DNA of 64,000 bases from Usitatibacter rugosus (GTDB lineage Bacteria; Pseudomonadota; Gammaproteobacteria; Burkholderiales; Usitatibacteraceae), in contig NZ_CP053069.1 in NCBI RefSeq assembly GCF_013003965.1, positions 4,061,419-4,125,418 on the forward strand, written 5' to 3'. How positions within the stretch are numbered: the first letter of the stretch is position 1; each line of letters opens with the position of its first letter. This document shows, piece after piece, positions 62,119 to 64,000 of this stretch. Below the pieces are notes generated by a model. That model was given only the letters and a program-made list of their open reading frames with translations, searched no databases and was not told where the DNA came from. A program made the translations under genes and the position numbers.

Positions 62119-62306
62119 TTCGGGACCCTCACTCGAATTTCGGCCCGCATCCTTGGCGGGTCTGGTCTTGGACGGTTCCTCGTGGGAACCGCGAATTTTT
62201 CCCCTGCGGCCTCTCGGCCGCGCGCTACTTTACGCCAACCCCGGTGTGGTAGCACTAATACCACCAGGATCTTTTTGTTACCTGCCGTGTTACCGGACAA
62301 AGACCG
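62119..62306. other. Intergenic region upstream of tonB with two hairpins
   Basis: This 188-base gap between the fumarase beta gene and tonB has no plausible coding sequence. It contains a hairpin CGGTTCC/GGAACCG (62173-62191) followed on the plus strand by five Ts, and a GCGGCC-TCTC-GGCCGC hairpin (62206-62221). Both would lie in the tonB mRNA leader. I see no strong promoter. Confidence 0.5.
62246..62264 (-). promoter_or_regulatory. Inverted repeat GTGGTA-N7-TACCAC upstream of tonB
   Basis: Six-base arms are separated by seven bases; on the minus strand the inner sequence reads TATTAG, a possible -10, so a bound protein could block tonB transcription. TGGT/ACCA half-sites are common among GntR-type operators. 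No regulator gene is adjacent, so this remains a candidate only. Confidence 0.35.
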
Positions 62307-62918
62307 CTATTTTACCACTCCGAGACGGCTCAGGGCACCCTCCCGGTTACCCCGGGCCCGGGTCTCCACCTCGGCATAAAGACTACCGCCGTGGCTGTCC
62401 ATGGCGACCAGCAGTGGCCCAAATCCTCGGACCCTGAATTTCCACAAGGATTCCGGATGGAGGTCGTCCATGTCGACGTCCTCGATCGCTTCCACCCACG
62501 TGGTCTCCAGCGCCGCGGTCCCGCCGATCACAGCAAGGTACGCGCCACCTCGCTCGCCGAACGCGGCCAGCGACCCCGCGCCGAGCCCTCCTTTACCGAC
62601 GATGAGGCGTACGCCCTGCTTTTCCAGGAGCGGACGGGTAAATCGTTCCATTCGGGCCGAGGTCGTGGTGCCGACGCACATCGGCGCGTAGCCGGTCGGA
62701 TGCTCCACGCTGGGCTCGACGCGGCGCACATTTGGTGCGGTGTGCATCGCGGCGTGGCCGTTGAGATCGAAACGGGTTTCGCGGCCCTTGTCGAAGAGGG
62801 CGATCTGGTTGGCGTCGCGGATCCCGAACAGGGTCCCTTCCAGCGTGACCGTGTCGTTGATCCGCAGCGCCCGGACCTGGGCCTCGGTCACCGGGGTGGC
62901 GAGCACGTGATGCGCCAT
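62307..62918 (-). CDS. Class I fumarate hydratase / L(+)-tartrate dehydratase, beta (C-terminal) subunit
   Basis: A 203-aa subunit equal to the C-terminal domain of class I fumarases. It is recognised by TVTLEGTLFGIRDANQIALFD (usual G-x-I-x-x-x-RDxAH region), PTGYAPMCVGTTTSARMERF, VRLIVGKGGLG and FGPLLVAMDSHGGSLY. It supplies part of the substrate pocket for the alpha subunit encoded two bases upstream. The split two-gene form occurs both in fumarases and in TtdAB tartrate dehydratases. A Bug receptor gene next to it favours an imported acid such as tartrate, but that is inference. Confidence 0.9.
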   Translation of the reverse strand: MAHHVLATPVTEAQVRALRINDTVTLEGTLFGIRDANQIALFDKGRETRFDLNGHAAMHTAPNVRRVEPSVEHPTGYAPMCVGTTTSARMERFTRPLLEKQGVRLIVGKGGLGAGSLAAFGERGGAYLAVIGGTAALETTWVEAIEDVDMDDLHPESLWKFRVRGFGPLLVAMDSHGGSLYAEVETRARGNREGALSRLGVVK

Positions 62919-62920
62919 GG

Positions 62921-63796
62921 TCAGAAACCGTAAGCCACGCCGCGCGGCGTGAACGTGGCCGAGGCGCGCCGTGCCGAGTGGCACTGCATGTTCACGGCGA
63001 CCGGATTCATCGTGATGTGCGTCGCGGCGATCTCCACGTGGACGGCGAATGCGGTGGTGTCCCCGCCGAGGCCCTGCGGTCCCACGCCCAGCATGTTCAC
63101 CGCCTCGGTGAGCTCGCGCTCGAGCTTCGCGCCTTCCGCATCCGCGCAGGCCGAGCCCAGCGGGCGCGTGGCCGCGCGCTTGGCGAGGGCGACGCAGAGA
63201 TCCGAGGTGCCGCCGACGCCCACGCCGACGATGGTGGGAGGGCAGGTCTTGCCGCCGGCGTCGAGCACGCAGTCGATCACGAAGGTCTTGATCGCGGCCA
63301 CGCCTTCGGCGGGGATCGCCATGCGCAGCCACGAGTTGTTCTCCGAGCCGCTGCCCTTCGGGACCATCTCGATCACCAGCTCGTCGGGATGGTCGGAGAA
63401 ATCGATATGGATGGGGGGCACCCCGGGGCCGCAGGAGGTCTGCTCGTTCTTGCGCGTGATCGGATGGACGACCGAGGAGCGGAGCGAGTGCTCCTTCGTC
63501 GCACGCGCGCAGCCGGAGCGGATCGCATCCTTGAGCAATGCTCCGTCGACCTCGACGCCGCGGCCGATCGTGACGCTATAGATGGGGATGCCCGTGTCCT
63601 GGCAGAGGAGGTTGTCGGTCTGCTCGGCCACGGCGATGTTGCGGATCATCGTGCCCAGGATGCTCTTCGCCGTGGAATCGGACTCCGCGCGCGAAACGCG
63701 CGCGAAGGCTTCCTTGATGTCGGGAGGCAGGACCTTCAGCGCTCGAACGTAGAGCTCGCGCGCCGCATCCTCGACCTGGCGGAGATCGACCTTCAT
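62921..63796 (-). CDS. Class I fumarate hydratase / L(+)-tartrate dehydratase, alpha (N-terminal) subunit
   Basis: A 291-aa oxygen-sensitive iron-sulfur hydro-lyase subunit. Three cysteines suited to hold the [4Fe-4S] cluster lie in NLLCQDTGIPIYSV, TSCGPGVPPIHI and GGKTCPPTIVGVGVGGTSDLC. The last also shows the conserved GVGVGGT loop. Fumarate and L-tartrate activities cannot be told apart here. ATG at 63796 shares one base with the stop of the Bug receptor gene. All three genes are coupled on the minus strand. Confidence 0.92.
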   Translation of the reverse strand: MKVDLRQVEDAARELYVRALKVLPPDIKEAFARVSRAESDSTAKSILGTMIRNIAVAEQTDNLLCQDTGIPIYSVTIGRGVEVDGALLKDAIRSGCARATKEHSLRSSVVHPITRKNEQTSCGPGVPPIHIDFSDHPDELVIEMVPKGSGSENNSWLRMAIPAEGVAAIKTFVIDCVLDAGGKTCPPTIVGVGVGGTSDLCVALAKRAATRPLGSACADAEGAKLERELTEAVNMLGVGPQGLGGDTTAFAVHVEIAATHITMNPVAVNMQCHSARRASATFTPRGVAYGF

Positions 63797-64000
63797 CAGT
63801 TGGCGGTAAGCCCGCGTTCCTTGATGACCTTGGCCCAGCGCGCGCTTTCCTCGCGGATCGCCACGGCGAAGTCGGCCGGGGTGTTGGCCACCGGGACCAT
63901 GCCCTGCTGCGTGAGCTTCTCGCGGAACTCGGGGGAGAGGAGGATCTTCGCGCTGTCCTTCTGGATCTTGTCGATCACGTCCTTCGGCGTGCCGGCCGCG
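63796..64000 (-). CDS. Bug/TctC family receptor, C-terminal part, cut by the window edge
   Basis: Sixty-seven residues are visible from the window edge (frame ending at 63999) to TGA. The segment AAGTPKDVIDKIQKDSAKIL, then SPEFREKLTQQGMVPV, ADFAVAIREESARWAKVI and a hydrophobic stop region are the standard C-terminus of Bug receptors (compare the complete one at 14457-15416). It overlaps the dehydratase alpha gene by one base, suggesting the receptor binds the dehydratase substrate. Confidence 0.88.
   Translation of the reverse strand, partial: AAGTPKDVIDKIQKDSAKILLSPEFREKLTQQGMVPVANTPADFAVAIREESARWAKVIKERGLTAN

Noticed and set aside
62119-62306. Fur box before tonB
   Set aside because: No stretch resembles the 19-base GATAAT-type Fur repeat; the visible repeats are GTGGTA and GC-rich hairpins.

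Overview
The window is GC-rich, densely packed bacterial chromosome. It reads as a soil or freshwater betaproteobacterium (Burkholderiales or Nitrosomonadales type). Supporting signs are two Bug/TctC-type receptors, a 3-hydroxybutyrate oligomer hydrolase linked to PHB turnover, a BPSS1780-family membrane protein, a cobalamin-dependent MetH and a dxs-ispA-xseB block. I cannot name the genus. I saw no rRNA, tRNA, CRISPR array or intact insertion sequence, and no gene-free stretch longer than about 210 bases apart from promoter regions of up to about 230.

Layout. 1-7348: the end of a VOC-family gene, then an eight-gene nitrogen-salvage operon (allophanate hydrolase atzF, a three-gene ABC importer, atzG, atzE, an atzH-like gene, a GntR regulator). 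It has an apparent sigma54 promoter and an overlapping GntR-type operator. 7413-9247: a small metal-linked group (MerT-like, MerP-like, outer-membrane-type and Cys/His-rich proteins). 9291-16937: DUF427, a PLP sulfur-amino-acid enzyme divergent from metH, a Bug receptor, a DMT exporter and a DsbA-like protein. 16945-23735: patatin, old yellow enzyme, GST, then a PAS-sigma54 activator next to a 3-hydroxybutyrate oligomer hydrolase that has its own sigma54 promoter and tandem activator sites. 23844-28634: minus-strand operon xseB-ispA-dxs-hypothetical-SDR. 28866-35394: Rieske oxygenase, a tandem pair of glycine-rich secreted proteins, a DUF2857-like protein, an EF-G-like GTPase and an orphan HicB-like protein.

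35527-40336 is the most interesting region. Three consecutive small genes encode peptides with classical double-glycine leaders. They are followed by a CPBP intramembrane protease, an HlyD-type adaptor and an ABC exporter with an intact C39 leader-peptidase triad. This is a complete-looking secreted-peptide (bacteriocin-like) system with three unrelated cores, one very proline-rich and one with a single cysteine.

40227-51068: MFS and DMT transporters, sulfurtransferase, two S9 peptidases, a response regulator coupled to plsY, folB and small membrane proteins. 51104-58413: a seven-gene, translationally coupled minus-strand run (TRAP permease, flavoprotein, Ldh-type dehydrogenase, ogt, xerD, TauE, ybaK). 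58447-62118: a TonB-ExbB-ExbD-ExbD-TPR energising operon. 62307-64000: two-subunit class I fumarase/tartrate dehydratase plus a truncated Bug receptor.

Two themes recur. Adjacent genes overlap by 1-4 bases almost everywhere. Large perfect palindromes with a GGGGTC(A/T)GAC core sit exactly at gene ends in three places.
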